Part shown: positions 1 through 6,332 of the stretch, one piece after another
How the letters are laid out: each line of letters begins with the position of its first letter
How positions within the stretch are numbered: position 1 is the stretch's first letter
From: Desulfobacula sp.
GTDB taxonomy: Bacteria > Desulfobacterota > Desulfobacteria > Desulfobacterales > Desulfobacteraceae
Assembly: GCA_027858355.1 (NCBI GenBank)
Contig: JAQICW010000166.1
Location: 1-7,846, forward strand
DNA length: 7,846 bases
Reading direction: 5' to 3'
The notes under the pieces: model-generated
What the model was told of the DNA's origin: nothing
Databases searched by the model: none
Seen by the model: the letters and a program-made list of their open reading frames with translations, nothing else
Position numbers and translations under genes: made by a program

Positions 1-127
1 ATTTGATTTTAACTAAGGACCTCAAATGAAATAAATTGAGCAGAAATTGCGCAGGATTTTGGTTAATCTATAAGGCGGATCAAAGGTTTAATACTTGACG
101 TATTAGGCCGTTGGTGCAACGCGATAG
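1..127. other. Left edge, no intact gene; probably more of the decayed GH42-like gene
   Basis: All three forward frames contain several stops. One forward frame reads protein-like over about 40 codons before position 181, but I cannot place it in a family. The most likely explanation is that this is the upstream part of the broken GH42-like gene, shifted out of frame by small indels. The short reverse-strand open frame across 80-283 has no ribosome binding site and no family resemblance, so I do not call it a gene. Confidence 0.4.
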
Positions 128-1600
128 ATGGGGCAAAAGACAAGCAATTTCGTTCAATTTATAAAATTTGCGGTCCTTAAAGGACGTAACAAAGATATAG
201 TTACAGGAAAGAGCCCTCTTCTGGAAAGGCCATGATCCTTCGCTGATCCGGATGTTATCAAAAAAATAAAGGTGCATATTCAAAATAATATTTCAGATTT
301 AAAAAATGGTAATGTCATTGCCTATGCCCTGGATGATGAGATTTCTTTGGGGACATTCAATCCGTCAGATGTTGATATTTAATCTTTTTCATTGGCATGG
401 TTCAGGAATTGGCTCACTGACCAGTATCATAGCATTGAGGCATTAAATCAACAATGGGATACAGATTTTGAATCGTTTTCAGATGTTTTCCCCCAGGGGT
501 TTGTCGGCGGTCAGGCACCTTCTGTCTGGGGTGGATATGACTATGGGATGTTGTCCAGGGCCGTACAATGGATGGAAGCCTATGATATTCATGGGACAAA
601 TGAAATTTTAAGATCGTTTTGGGGTGACCCAAAGAAAATCAGAATGCGTACTTTTTTTTCATCAAAAAACATGAAAATAGATTCCTGGTTTTTATGGTAT
701 AACATGCTTCATGGGAATCAGGCGGTCATTGCCTGGTCTGAAGGCTGGTTTGAAACGATCAATGGACTAAAACAGCCGTCAACATATATCCAGTCGCTTA
801 AAACGGTGTTTGAAACGGTTCAGGGGGAAATCAGTGAGTATATTGTAAACAAAAATTCATTGTTTTCATCCGATCCCATCGGCATTTATTATTCCCATCC
901 GAGTATTCAGGCGGGATGGGCCATGGATGCCATGGTTCATGGAAAAACCTGGCCCAAAAGACTTAGTTCCATTGATAATGAGAACCAGTCTTCAGGCGTT
1001 TTGCGGAAAGCCTGGTGCAAAACCCTGGAGGATCTGGGATATCAATATGAGTTTATAAACTACCTGGACGTAATAGAATCAAAAATTGATCTGAACCAGC
1101 AGTTTAAACTTATCATTTTGCCAAAAACCATTTGCCTGTCACCAAAAGAAGCCCATGCGTTAAGTATGTTTGTGGCAAAAGGCGGTATACTGGTAGCGGA
1201 CAATTTATGCGGCATATTTGATGAACACGGCAAATGGCAAAAAACAGGAATACTCGATGACCTTTTTGGGGTTCAGCGGGATGATACGGCCAGATACCTG
1301 AATGGAAAGGGTATTACCGAAATTGATGCTGAAAAATATGGAAAACCGTTTAACCAAAGATTTACCTATTACAATGGGGCGTTTGAGTATAAGCAGATTG
1401 TAATTGTCAAACGGGCTACAAAAAACAAAGCGGCCAAGATTTTTAAAGATAATGATCTACCGGATGTTCTCATCAAAAATACTCATCCAAATGGGGTTAC
1501 CTGGTATCTGAACCTCAGCCCCATAAAGTATTGGAACGATCACCTCGGATTTTCAGCCTTTGGCGAAAAGGTGAATGGTGTTTTTAATAGGGGTTTTTAA
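128..1600 (+). pseudogene. Decayed GH42-like (beta-galactosidase-like) glycoside hydrolase
   Basis: One frame runs from about 128 to 1600 and is interrupted by TGA at 233-235 and TAA at 380-382. Homology-like sequence continues on both sides without a frame change. Upstream of the second stop are SFADPDVIKKIK and YALDDEISLG; the DDE motif fits the acid/base region of family 42-like enzymes. Downstream are LAWFRNWLTDQY, LEALNQQW-like spacing and a WYNMLHGNQAVIAWSEGW block. A trimerisation/GATase-like domain follows at about 1090-1290, with FKLIILPK and a GGILVADN stretch. The frame stops soon after YLNLSP, where relatives normally continue, so the C-terminus appears lost. The piece from TTG 392 could be translated alone, but it would lack the acid/base residue. 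Family membership is recognised from motifs; the substrate is unknown. A role in polysaccharide turnover near the rhamnose genes is only an inference. Confidence 0.75.
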
Positions 1601-1603
1601 TTT

Positions 1604-1632
1604 TCGCACAAAGGCACGAAGACACAAAGAGG
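1604..1632 (+). repeat. Interspersed heptamer-type repeat, copy 1
   Basis: The copy begins TCGCACAAAGGCACGAAG and continues with ACACAAAGAGG. It is built from a loosely repeated CACAAAG/GCACAAAG unit. It begins three bases after the stop of the broken GH42-like gene. Its final AAGAGG supplies most of the ribosome binding site of the small ORF that follows. Related copies lie at 5793, 5860 (inverted) and 6698. Confidence 0.8.
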
Positions 1633-1639
1633 TGAAAGA

Positions 1640-1750
1640 ATGAATGATGTCTTCAAACATTTTTTTGAAGCCTTGAAAAGGTTTCTCTTGACCGTAGTGT
1701 GCTTGACAATGAGTTTTCTTATGCGCATAATAAAAGAGATTAAAATTTAA
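1640..1750 (+). CDS. Possible 36-residue single-pass membrane peptide
   Basis: The ATG at 1640 follows a GAGGTGA ribosome binding site (1629-1635) at good spacing. The reading frame is 36 codons plus TAA. The peptide starts MNDVFKHFFEALKR, has a hydrophobic core FLLTVVCLTMSFLM at residues 15-28, and ends with a basic tail RIIKEIKI. This is the pattern of a short transmembrane or membrane-active peptide. Its TAA (1748-1750) overlaps the AAGGAGG that serves the antitoxin gene at 1761, so the two could be translationally coupled. Against it being a gene: it is very short, I recognise no family, and it contains the candidate promoter and palindrome of the toxin-antitoxin pair. It may be a chance frame. 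The function is unknown. Confidence 0.35.
   Translation: MNDVFKHFFEALKRFLLTVVCLTMSFLMRIIKEIKI
1703..1731 (+). promoter_or_regulatory. Sigma70-type promoter candidate for the first toxin-antitoxin pair
   Basis: TTGACA at 1703-1708 is a perfect -35 match. After a 17-base spacer, CATAAT at 1726-1731 matches the -10 at five of six bases. The predicted transcript start, near 1738, lies just before the strong AAGGAGG ribosome binding site at 1749. Nothing comparable is visible closer to rfbA. Confidence 0.6.
1719..1730. promoter_or_regulatory. Palindromic operator candidate on the -10 element
   Basis: TTATGCGCATAA is a perfect 12-bp palindrome covering most of the -10 hexamer. Ribbon-helix-helix antitoxins commonly repress their own promoter by binding short palindromes, and this one sits where such repression would act. 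The site itself is seen in the sequence; its use by the antitoxin is inferred. Confidence 0.45.
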
Positions 1751-1760
1751 GGAGGCTATT

Positions 1761-2009
1761 ATGAGCACTGAGATGGTCAGATTAAACATCACACTCCCTT
1801 TGTCCATAACCGAAGAACTTAATAAATTTTCAGGGCCGAGGAAAAGAAGCCAGTTTATTGCAGAAGCCATAAAACTTCGAATCAAACATCTAAAAGAAAA
1901 AAAGATTGAAGCGCTTCTTGTAGAAGGATATCAGGCAACAAAAGAAGAAGCCCTGGAGATATCACAAGAATTTGAAGCCATTGATATCGGGAACTGGGAT
2001 GGATATTAA
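1761..2009 (+). CDS. MazE-type ribbon-helix-helix antitoxin
   Basis: The protein has 82 residues. The N-terminal half fits a ribbon-helix-helix DNA-binding domain: strand MVRLNITLP at residues 5-13, a first helix around 15-24, and a second helix around 29-44 that includes RSQFIAEAIKLRI. The C-terminal half is acidic and ends in NWDGY, as in antitoxins that wrap around a MazF partner. The expected role is to neutralise the toxin encoded next and to repress the shared promoter. The start is firm: ATG lies five bases after AAGGAGG. The gene overlaps the toxin gene by 11 bases, which is typical of such pairs. The family is recognised by pattern; no symbol is given because naming in this group is inconsistent. 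Confidence 0.85.
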   Translation: MSTEMVRLNITLPLSITEELNKFSGPRKRSQFIAEAIKLRIKHLKEKKIEALLVEGYQATKEEALEISQEFEAIDIGNWDGY

Positions 2010-2355
2010 ACGAGGAGAAATATTTCTGGCAGCACTTGATCCTGTGATCGGCCATGAAATTTCAAAAACCAGACCGGTTATTGTTGTATCAAACGATGTG
2101 GGCAATCAACATTCAGGAACTGTAACAATAATCCCGGTAATTTCAATGAATCTTACCAAAATATATCCTTTTGAAATTTATCTTCCCAAGGAAGGCAGCA
2201 AATTGAAAAAAGATTCAAAAGGAAAGGCTGACCAAATTCGGACTCTGGATAAAGCAAGGTTGATAAAACAGATTGGACTGCTGAACAGTGAACTGGTAAA
2301 TGATATGGATAGAGCAATTAAAATCCATTTAGATTTGGATACTGCGTCCTCCTGA
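1999..2355 (+). CDS. MazF/PemK-family toxin, possible catalytic substitution
   Basis: With ATG 1999 the protein has 118 residues, the usual MazF size. An in-frame ATG at 1972 would add nine residues unlike the family, so I prefer 1999. Family blocks are KRGEI (4-8), KTRPVIVVSND (23-33), YPFEI (56-60), and DQIRTLDKARL (78-88). MazF toxins are sequence-specific endoribonucleases that cut mRNA and arrest growth until the antitoxin binds them. Arg25 matches the conserved catalytic arginine. The conserved threonine of the (A/P)-x-T-(S/T) block appears as Ile48 in PVIS, with Ser49 next to it. Activity may therefore be reduced, or may rely on Ser49. Start overlap with the antitoxin and a weak ribosome binding site suggest translational coupling. 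Confidence 0.9.
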   Translation: MDIKRGEIFLAALDPVIGHEISKTRPVIVVSNDVGNQHSGTVTIIPVISMNLTKIYPFEIYLPKEGSKLKKDSKGKADQIRTLDKARLIKQIGLLNSELVNDMDRAIKIHLDLDTASS

Positions 2356-2425
2356 ATTCAACTTGAAAGACCATCCCCGGGTAGCTGAATATCCTGTAAA
2401 ATGCAAAAAAATGAGGTAAAATAAA

Positions 2426-3319
2426 ATGCGTAAGGGAATTATACTGGCAGGCGGATCAGGCACACGCCTGTATCCGTTAACTTATTCGGTTAGTAAGCAG
2501 TTGATGCCGGTTTATGACAAACCCATGATTTATTATCCTTTATCAACCCTGATGCTTTCAGGGATTAAAGAAATCCTTATCATTACCACTCCCCATGATC
2601 TGGATAATTTCAAACATCTTCTGGGTAATGGGTCTCAATGGGGGCTTTCTTTGGAATACGCTGTCCAGCCGTCTCCTGACGGACTTGCCCAGGCCTTTTT
2701 GATCGGCGAAAATTTTATAGGAAATGATCCCGTTACCTTGGTCCTTGGGGATAATATTTTTTACGGTGAAGGGTTATCTGAGCGCCTGCAGATGATTGCA
2801 AAAACACAAAAGGGCGCCATAGTTTTTGGATATTATGTCAAGGATGCCAAAAGATACGGGGTTGTCGGGTTTGATAATCAGGGCAAGGTGACGAGTCTTG
2901 AAGAAAAACCTAAAATCCCCAAATCTAATTTTGCGGTGACCGGGCTTTATTTTTATGACAATGACGTGATCCGAATTGCAAAACAGATCAAGCCATCCGC
3001 CAGGGGGGAACTGGAAATAACCGATGTGAATAATGTATATCTTTCCCAGGACAATTTATCCGTAGAATTGTTCAGCCGGGGAACTGCCTGGCTGGATACT
3101 GGCACCCATGAATCCCTTCTGGATGCCGGGACCTTTATTAAAGTGGTTGAAGATCGCCAGGGTCTTAAAATTGCCTGTCCCGAAGAAATAGCATATCGGA
3201 TGGGACTTATTAATGAAGAACAGCTTGAAAATATTGCCAGACCCATGTTAAAAAGTCAGTATGGTCAATATCTGTTAGATCTTATCAATCGCAATGTCAG
3301 TAAAAAGGATTTTCCATGA
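2426..3319 (+). CDS. rfbA: Glucose-1-phosphate thymidylyltransferase
   Basis: This enzyme joins dTTP and glucose-1-phosphate to give dTDP-glucose and pyrophosphate, the first cytoplasmic step of dTDP-L-rhamnose synthesis. The 297 residues match the family length. The nucleotide-binding loop [11 protein letters not shown] is at 9-19, followed by [26 protein letters not shown] at 108-114 carries metal-binding Asp109, EEKP is at 159-162, and WLDTGTHES at 222-230 carries the second metal Asp224. The start ATG has GAGG nine bases upstream (2413-2416). It is the first gene of a four-gene operon and ends in an ATGA overlap with rfbC. The 70-bp gap before it shows no convincing promoter or terminator, so readthrough from the toxin-antitoxin pair is possible. 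Confidence 0.97.
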   Translation: MRKGIILAGGSGTRLYPLTYSVSKQLMPVYDKPMIYYPLSTLMLSGIKEILIITTPHDLDNFKHLLGNGSQWGLSLEYAVQPSPDGLAQAFLIGENFIGNDPVTLVLGDNIFYGEGLSERLQMIAKTQKGAIVFGYYVKDAKRYGVVGFDNQGKVTSLEEKPKIPKSNFAVTGLYFYDNDVIRIAKQIKPSARGELEITDVNNVYLSQDNLSVELFSRGTAWLDTGTHESLLDAGTFIKVVEDRQGLKIACPEEIAYRMGLINEEQLENIARPMLKSQYGQYLLDLINRNVSKKDFP

Positions 3320-3864
3320 AATATGTCCCCCTTGACATACCAGACGTTATTTTGATTGAACCCCGTGTGTTTGTGGACCCCCGGGGTTTTTTTATGGAAA
3401 CCTGGCGGGATGACGATTTTAAAGAAAATGTGGGTGATTTTTCTTTTGTACAAAGTAACCATAGCAAATCCAGCCAGGGCATTTTACGGGGGTTGCATTA
3501 TCAGATCAGACAGCCCCAGGGAAAACTGGTGAGAGTTATTTTGGGGGAGGTATTTGATGTGGCAGTTGATATCAGGAAGAATTCTCCGTTCTTTGGCCGG
3601 TGGACAGGAACCACGCTCTCTGCTGAAAACAAGTCCTTGCTCTGGGTTCCGCCGGGTTTTGCCCATGGCTTTTATGTATTGAGCAATGAAGCTGAATTTA
3701 CATACAAATGTACAGATTATTATGCGCCGGAAAATGAACGATGCATAACATACAATGATCCTTCAATCGCCGTTGACTGGCCCATCCTTTCGGGCACATC
3801 CCCCATTTTATCTCCAAAAGATGAGGCAGGGTTAACATTGGGCAATGCCGAGGTGTTCAGATGA
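3316..3864 (+). CDS. rfbC: dTDP-4-dehydrorhamnose 3,5-epimerase
   Basis: This enzyme inverts C3 and C5 of dTDP-4-keto-6-deoxy-glucose to give dTDP-4-keto-L-rhamnose, the third pathway step. The 182 residues fit the small cupin-type family. [10 protein letters not shown] is at 21-30, QSNHSKS at 46-52, and LRGLHYQ at 58-63 holds the expected catalytic base His61. [10 protein letters not shown] is at 110-119, and Tyr130 in FTYKCTDYY is the likely general acid. The order 'third enzyme second' is normal, since operon order does not follow pathway order. The start overlaps the rfbA stop by four bases (ATGA), with AAGGA just upstream. No residue expected in the active site is missing. Confidence 0.97.
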   Translation: MKYVPLDIPDVILIEPRVFVDPRGFFMETWRDDDFKENVGDFSFVQSNHSKSSQGILRGLHYQIRQPQGKLVRVILGEVFDVAVDIRKNSPFFGRWTGTTLSAENKSLLWVPPGFAHGFYVLSNEAEFTYKCTDYYAPENERCITYNDPSIAVDWPILSGTSPILSPKDEAGLTLGNAEVFR

Positions 3865-4724
3865 AGGTGTTACTGCTCGGTTCAAATGGCCAGCTGGGTT
3901 GGGAATTACAGCGCACCTGCCCTGCAGGCATTACCTTGATGAACTGCGATTACCCCAAAATAGATCTTGGCAGTACAGCAAGTATACATCAATGTATTGA
4001 AAAAACTAGTCCAGACTGGATAATCAATGCAGCTGCATACACAGCTGTTGATAGAGCAGAAGTGGAAACAGACCTGGCTTACAGGATTAATTATAAAGCA
4101 GTGGAAGAAATAGCAAAACTGGCAGAAAAACAAAAAATCCATATGGTCCATATTTCAACTGATTTTATTTTTAGCGGTAAAAATTTTAAACCCTATCTGC
4201 CGGAAGATACACCTTGCCCTGAATCTGTTTACGGAAAGTCTAAACTGAAAGGTGAACAGGCTGTTTCAAAAATTCTGGCAGAAAAGGCATTGATTATCAG
4301 AACTGCCTGGCTTTACTCTTCCCATGGCAATAATTTTGTAAAAACAATGCTTACGCTCATGGCAGAAAAAAAAAGCCTGAACGTCATAGATGAGCAGATC
4401 GGGACACCCACCTGGGCATATGGACTTGCTAAGGCAATCTGGACTGGGATTAAAAAAAATATATCCGGAACTTTTCACTGGACAGATGCAGGGGTTGCAT
4501 CCTGGTATGATTTTGCCGTTGCTATTCAGGAAGAGGGTATTGAAGCGGGTCTGCTCGACACAGCGATCCAGGTATTACCCGTGAAAACAGACCAGTACCC
4601 CACTCCGGCTAAACGGCCCATGTACGGTGTGCTGGACAAGACAGCCACACGGGAAGCATTTGGTATTTTTCCGATACATTGGCGTAAACAGCTCAGGGCA
4701 ATGCTAAAGGATCTTATTAAATGA
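3861..4724 (+). CDS. rfbD: dTDP-4-dehydrorhamnose reductase
   Basis: This NAD(P)H-dependent enzyme makes the last step, reducing dTDP-4-keto-L-rhamnose to dTDP-L-rhamnose. It has 287 residues and an extended short-chain dehydrogenase fold. The cofactor loop GSNGQLG is at 7-13, NAAAYTAVDRAE at 56-67, and STDFIFSG at 99-106. The catalytic YGKSK is at 124-128 (Tyr124, Lys128), followed by RTAWLYSSHGNNFVKTML from 147. The C-terminal PAKRPMYGVLD (249-259) is a family signature. Most relatives have STDYVFDG; the Phe and Ser here are mild variation in a non-catalytic part. The start overlaps rfbC by ATGA, and the stop overlaps the rfbB start in the same way. Confidence 0.97.
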   Translation: MKVLLLGSNGQLGWELQRTCPAGITLMNCDYPKIDLGSTASIHQCIEKTSPDWIINAAAYTAVDRAEVETDLAYRINYKAVEEIAKLAEKQKIHMVHISTDFIFSGKNFKPYLPEDTPCPESVYGKSKLKGEQAVSKILAEKALIIRTAWLYSSHGNNFVKTMLTLMAEKKSLNVIDEQIGTPTWAYGLAKAIWTGIKKNISGTFHWTDAGVASWYDFAVAIQEEGIEAGLLDTAIQVLPVKTDQYPTPAKRPMYGVLDKTATREAFGIFPIHWRKQLRAMLKDLIK

Positions 4725-5809
4725 AACATATTTTAGTCACCGGCGGTTCAGGCTTTATCGGGACAAATTTTATCTATTACTGGCTGGATAAATATCCCCT
4801 TGACCACGTCATCGTTCTGGATGCCCTCACCTATGCCGGCAACAGGCAAAATCTGGTAAAAGCTGAAACATTCCAGAACTTCAAATTTGTTCACGGCAAT
4901 ATCCTTGATCAGGATCTGGTTGAAACCCTGTTAAAAGAACAAAATATCGACACCATTGTCCATTTTGCGGCTGAGTCCCATGTGGACCGATCCATTCACA
5001 GTCCTGATGAATTTATCAATACCAACATTGTGGGAACCCATTGTCTGCTCAAGGCAGTCAGAAAAATCTGGTTAGACAATCAACCAACAGACCATCGTTT
5101 TCACCATGTGTCAACGGATGAGGTATTTGGTACTCTTCACCCGGATGATCCCCCTTTTTCTGAAACAACACCCTATGCACCCAATTCGCCCTATGCAGCC
5201 AGCAAGGCATCTTCTGACCATCTGGTCAGGGCCTATTACGAAACCTATGGCCTTAACATTACCATCAGCAACTGCTCTAACAATTATGGTCCTTTCCAGT
5301 TTCCTGAAAAGCTGATTCCCCTCATAATTGCCAATATCCTGGATGGCAAACCCCTGCCCATATATGGAGACGGAAAACAGATAAGGGACTGGCTCTATGT
5401 GGATGATCATAATCTGGGGGTTGACCTGATTCTGGAAAAAGGTAAGCCCGGACAAACCTATAACATCGGCGGAAATAATGAATGGGCTAATATCGATATA
5501 GTTAAGCTTATATGCAAAATGATTCACAGCAAATTTGAACAAGATAAAAATCTGGCTCAAAAATATCCCCTCTCACCGTCTGCACAGGGGAAGCGCCCTG
5601 AAACTCTTATTTCCCACGTTAAGGACAGGGCAGGGCATGACCGCCGTTATGCCATCAATGCAGGTAAAATTGGTTCAGGCCTGGGATATGTGCCTGGTGA
5701 GAATTTTAAGACAGGAATCCAGAAAACCTTAGACTGGTATCTGAAGCATGAAGCCTGGTGGCGAAAAATCATGGACAAAAACCCTTTTATTCTCGCACAA
5801 AGACACTAA
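4721..5809 (+). CDS. rfbB: dTDP-glucose 4,6-dehydratase with repeat-derived C-terminus
   Basis: This NAD-dependent dehydratase turns dTDP-glucose into dTDP-4-keto-6-deoxyglucose, the second pathway step. Its 362 residues are close to the family length. The cofactor loop GGSGFIG is at 8-14, HFAAESHVDRSI at 81-92, and the catalytic STDEVFG at 131-137 contains Asp133-Glu134. YAASK is at 158-162 (Tyr158, Lys162), followed by SNCSNNYGPFQFPEKLIP (183-200) and RDWLYVDDH (222-230). The last residues, about ILAQRH, and the TAA stop are encoded by repeat copy 2, so the original end was replaced or shortened. The body of the enzyme is intact and likely active. It is the last gene of the operon and is followed by a hairpin that may terminate transcription. 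Confidence 0.97.
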   Translation: MKHILVTGGSGFIGTNFIYYWLDKYPLDHVIVLDALTYAGNRQNLVKAETFQNFKFVHGNILDQDLVETLLKEQNIDTIVHFAAESHVDRSIHSPDEFINTNIVGTHCLLKAVRKIWLDNQPTDHRFHHVSTDEVFGTLHPDDPPFSETTPYAPNSPYAASKASSDHLVRAYYETYGLNITISNCSNNYGPFQFPEKLIPLIIANILDGKPLPIYGDGKQIRDWLYVDDHNLGVDLILEKGKPGQTYNIGGNNEWANIDIVKLICKMIHSKFEQDKNLAQKYPLSPSAQGKRPETLISHVKDRAGHDRRYAINAGKIGSGLGYVPGENFKTGIQKTLDWYLKHEAWWRKIMDKNPFILAQRH

Positions 5810-5822
5810 GTCACCAAGAGGT
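5788..5822 (+). repeat. Interspersed repeat, copy 2 (left arm of inverted pair)
   Basis: The arm starts TATTCTCGCACAAAGACAC and continues to CCAAGAGGT. It overlaps the last codons and stop of rfbB. Its first 15 bases are perfectly complementary to 5846-5860. The closing AAGAGG matches the end of copy 1 at 1604-1632. Confidence 0.75.
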
Positions 5823-5830
5823 CTATGGAC

Positions 5831-5860
5831 TCAGTGTCTTTGCGGCTTTGTGCGAGAATA
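5831..5860 (-). repeat. Interspersed repeat, copy 3 (inverted)
   Basis: Read on the reverse strand it begins TATTCTCGCACAAAGCCGC and continues with AAAGACACTGA. It is the same repeat family in opposite orientation to copy 2, about 30 bases away. It carries one extra heptamer-like unit, so the two arms pair perfectly for 15 bp and then fall out of register. Confidence 0.75.
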
Positions 5861-5927
5861 ATATTTTTCATTTTTCTAATATAAAAAACCAAATAAGTAC
5901 ACTGGTATTTCATGCTTATTCCCGTAT

Positions 5928-5940
5928 AGGATGTCATCCT
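5928..5940. repeat. Short perfect palindrome
   Basis: AGGATGTCATCCT has 6-bp arms around a central T. It lies between the rfb terminator and the larger palindrome. It may be an operator half or chance; no function can be assigned. Confidence 0.25.
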
Positions 5941-5944
5941 TGAC

Positions 5945-5977
5945 TAAATATCCTGGCCCTCAGGGCCAGGATATTTA
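5945..5977. repeat. 33-bp perfect palindrome (strong hairpin)
   Basis: The arms 5945-5960 and 5962-5977 are perfectly complementary around a single C, with the core CCTGGCCCTCAGGGCCAGG. As RNA or single-stranded DNA it makes about 15 bp of stem on either strand. No proper U-tract follows on the + strand. A role as backup or bidirectional terminator, REP-like element or protein site are all possible. Confidence 0.6.
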
Positions 5978-6017
5978 CCATATGTAAAGGATGCCATTCA
6001 TTATCGAAAAAAACAGT

Positions 6018-6046
6018 TTGACAAATATCCACACTTAAAGTATTCA
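6018..6046 (+). promoter_or_regulatory. Weak promoter candidate for the second toxin-antitoxin pair
   Basis: TTGACA at 6018-6023 is a perfect -35 element. The hexamer at the standard 17-base spacing, TATTCA (6041-6046), is a poor -10. A better TATCAT at 6052 is too far away. AAATATC occurs at 6023-6029 and again at 6049-6055, which could be operator direct repeats. A promoter is expected here, since the upstream sequence is rich in hairpins. Confidence 0.35.
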
Positions 6047-6077
6047 TTAAATATCATACAAAAAAGGAGTATAAAAA

Positions 6078-6332
6078 ATGCATACTCAAAAGGTTGCTAT
6101 CACTATTCCAAAAGACTTAGTAATAATGATTGATGATATTAGTAAAAAAAGAGGAATCTCTCGAAGCAAATTTATCTCCACGATACTCAGAGAAAAGCTT
6201 TTATCGGAAAGAAATCGCTATATTAAGAATGCATACGATCAAACCTTTTCAGATGAATCAATTAGAAAAGAACAAAGTAGCTGCGTCAAATGGTTTCAAG
6301 GTTTGGGAACTGAAGAGGGACAAGAATGGTAA
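6078..6332 (+). CDS. CopG/ribbon-helix-helix antitoxin, second pair
   Basis: The protein has 84 residues. Residues 4-10 (QKVAITI) form the expected DNA-contacting strand. A first helix follows at about 12-24, then a GISRS turn (26-30) and a second helix to about 44. The tail (50-84) is charged and ends in WFQGLGTEEGQEW; its tryptophans and acidic residues are typical of toxin-binding tails. The expected role is to block the next gene's MazF toxin and repress the promoter. ATG 6078 has GGAG (6066-6069) at 8 bases. It overlaps the toxin gene by 7 bases. It shares little sequence with the antitoxin at 1761, so the two pairs are not a recent duplication. A longer overlapping frame from 6130 is a shadow. 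Confidence 0.8.
   Translation: MHTQKVAITIPKDLVIMIDDISKKRGISRSKFISTILREKLLSERNRYIKNAYDQTFSDESIRKEQSSCVKWFQGLGTEEGQEW

Larger units (their letters stand above)
5788..5875 (+). terminator. Likely rfb operon terminator formed by the inverted repeat pair
   Basis: The arms at 5788-5802 and 5846-5860 form a perfect 15-bp stem. Additional pairing is possible inside. A T-rich stretch follows (5863-5875, containing TTTTTCATTTTT). The loop is longer than in a classic intrinsic terminator, and the stem begins inside rfbB, so activity is inferred rather than certain. Confidence 0.4.

Noticed and set aside
233..265. In-frame TGA read as selenocysteine
   Set aside because: Only a 4-bp stem can form downstream, and a TAA follows at 380-382 in the same frame. 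Simple decay explains both.
1651..1670. CTTCAAA/TTTGAAG hairpin as a terminator before the toxin-antitoxin pair
   Set aside because: The 7-bp AT-rich stem has no following T-tract and lies inside the small ORF.
1553..1885. 110-codon reverse-strand frame over the first antitoxin
   Set aside because: It overlaps the antitoxin start, promoter and repeat; no family features, so a shadow.
5111..5560. 149-codon reverse-strand open frame inside rfbB
   Set aside because: It lies wholly within a conserved enzyme gene, has no ribosome binding site or recognisable family, and is a shadow.
5825..5884. 19-codon ORF starting MDSVSLRLCAR after AAGAGG of repeat copy 2
   Set aside because: It is encoded mostly by the inverted repeat, has poor ribosome binding site spacing and is too short to support.
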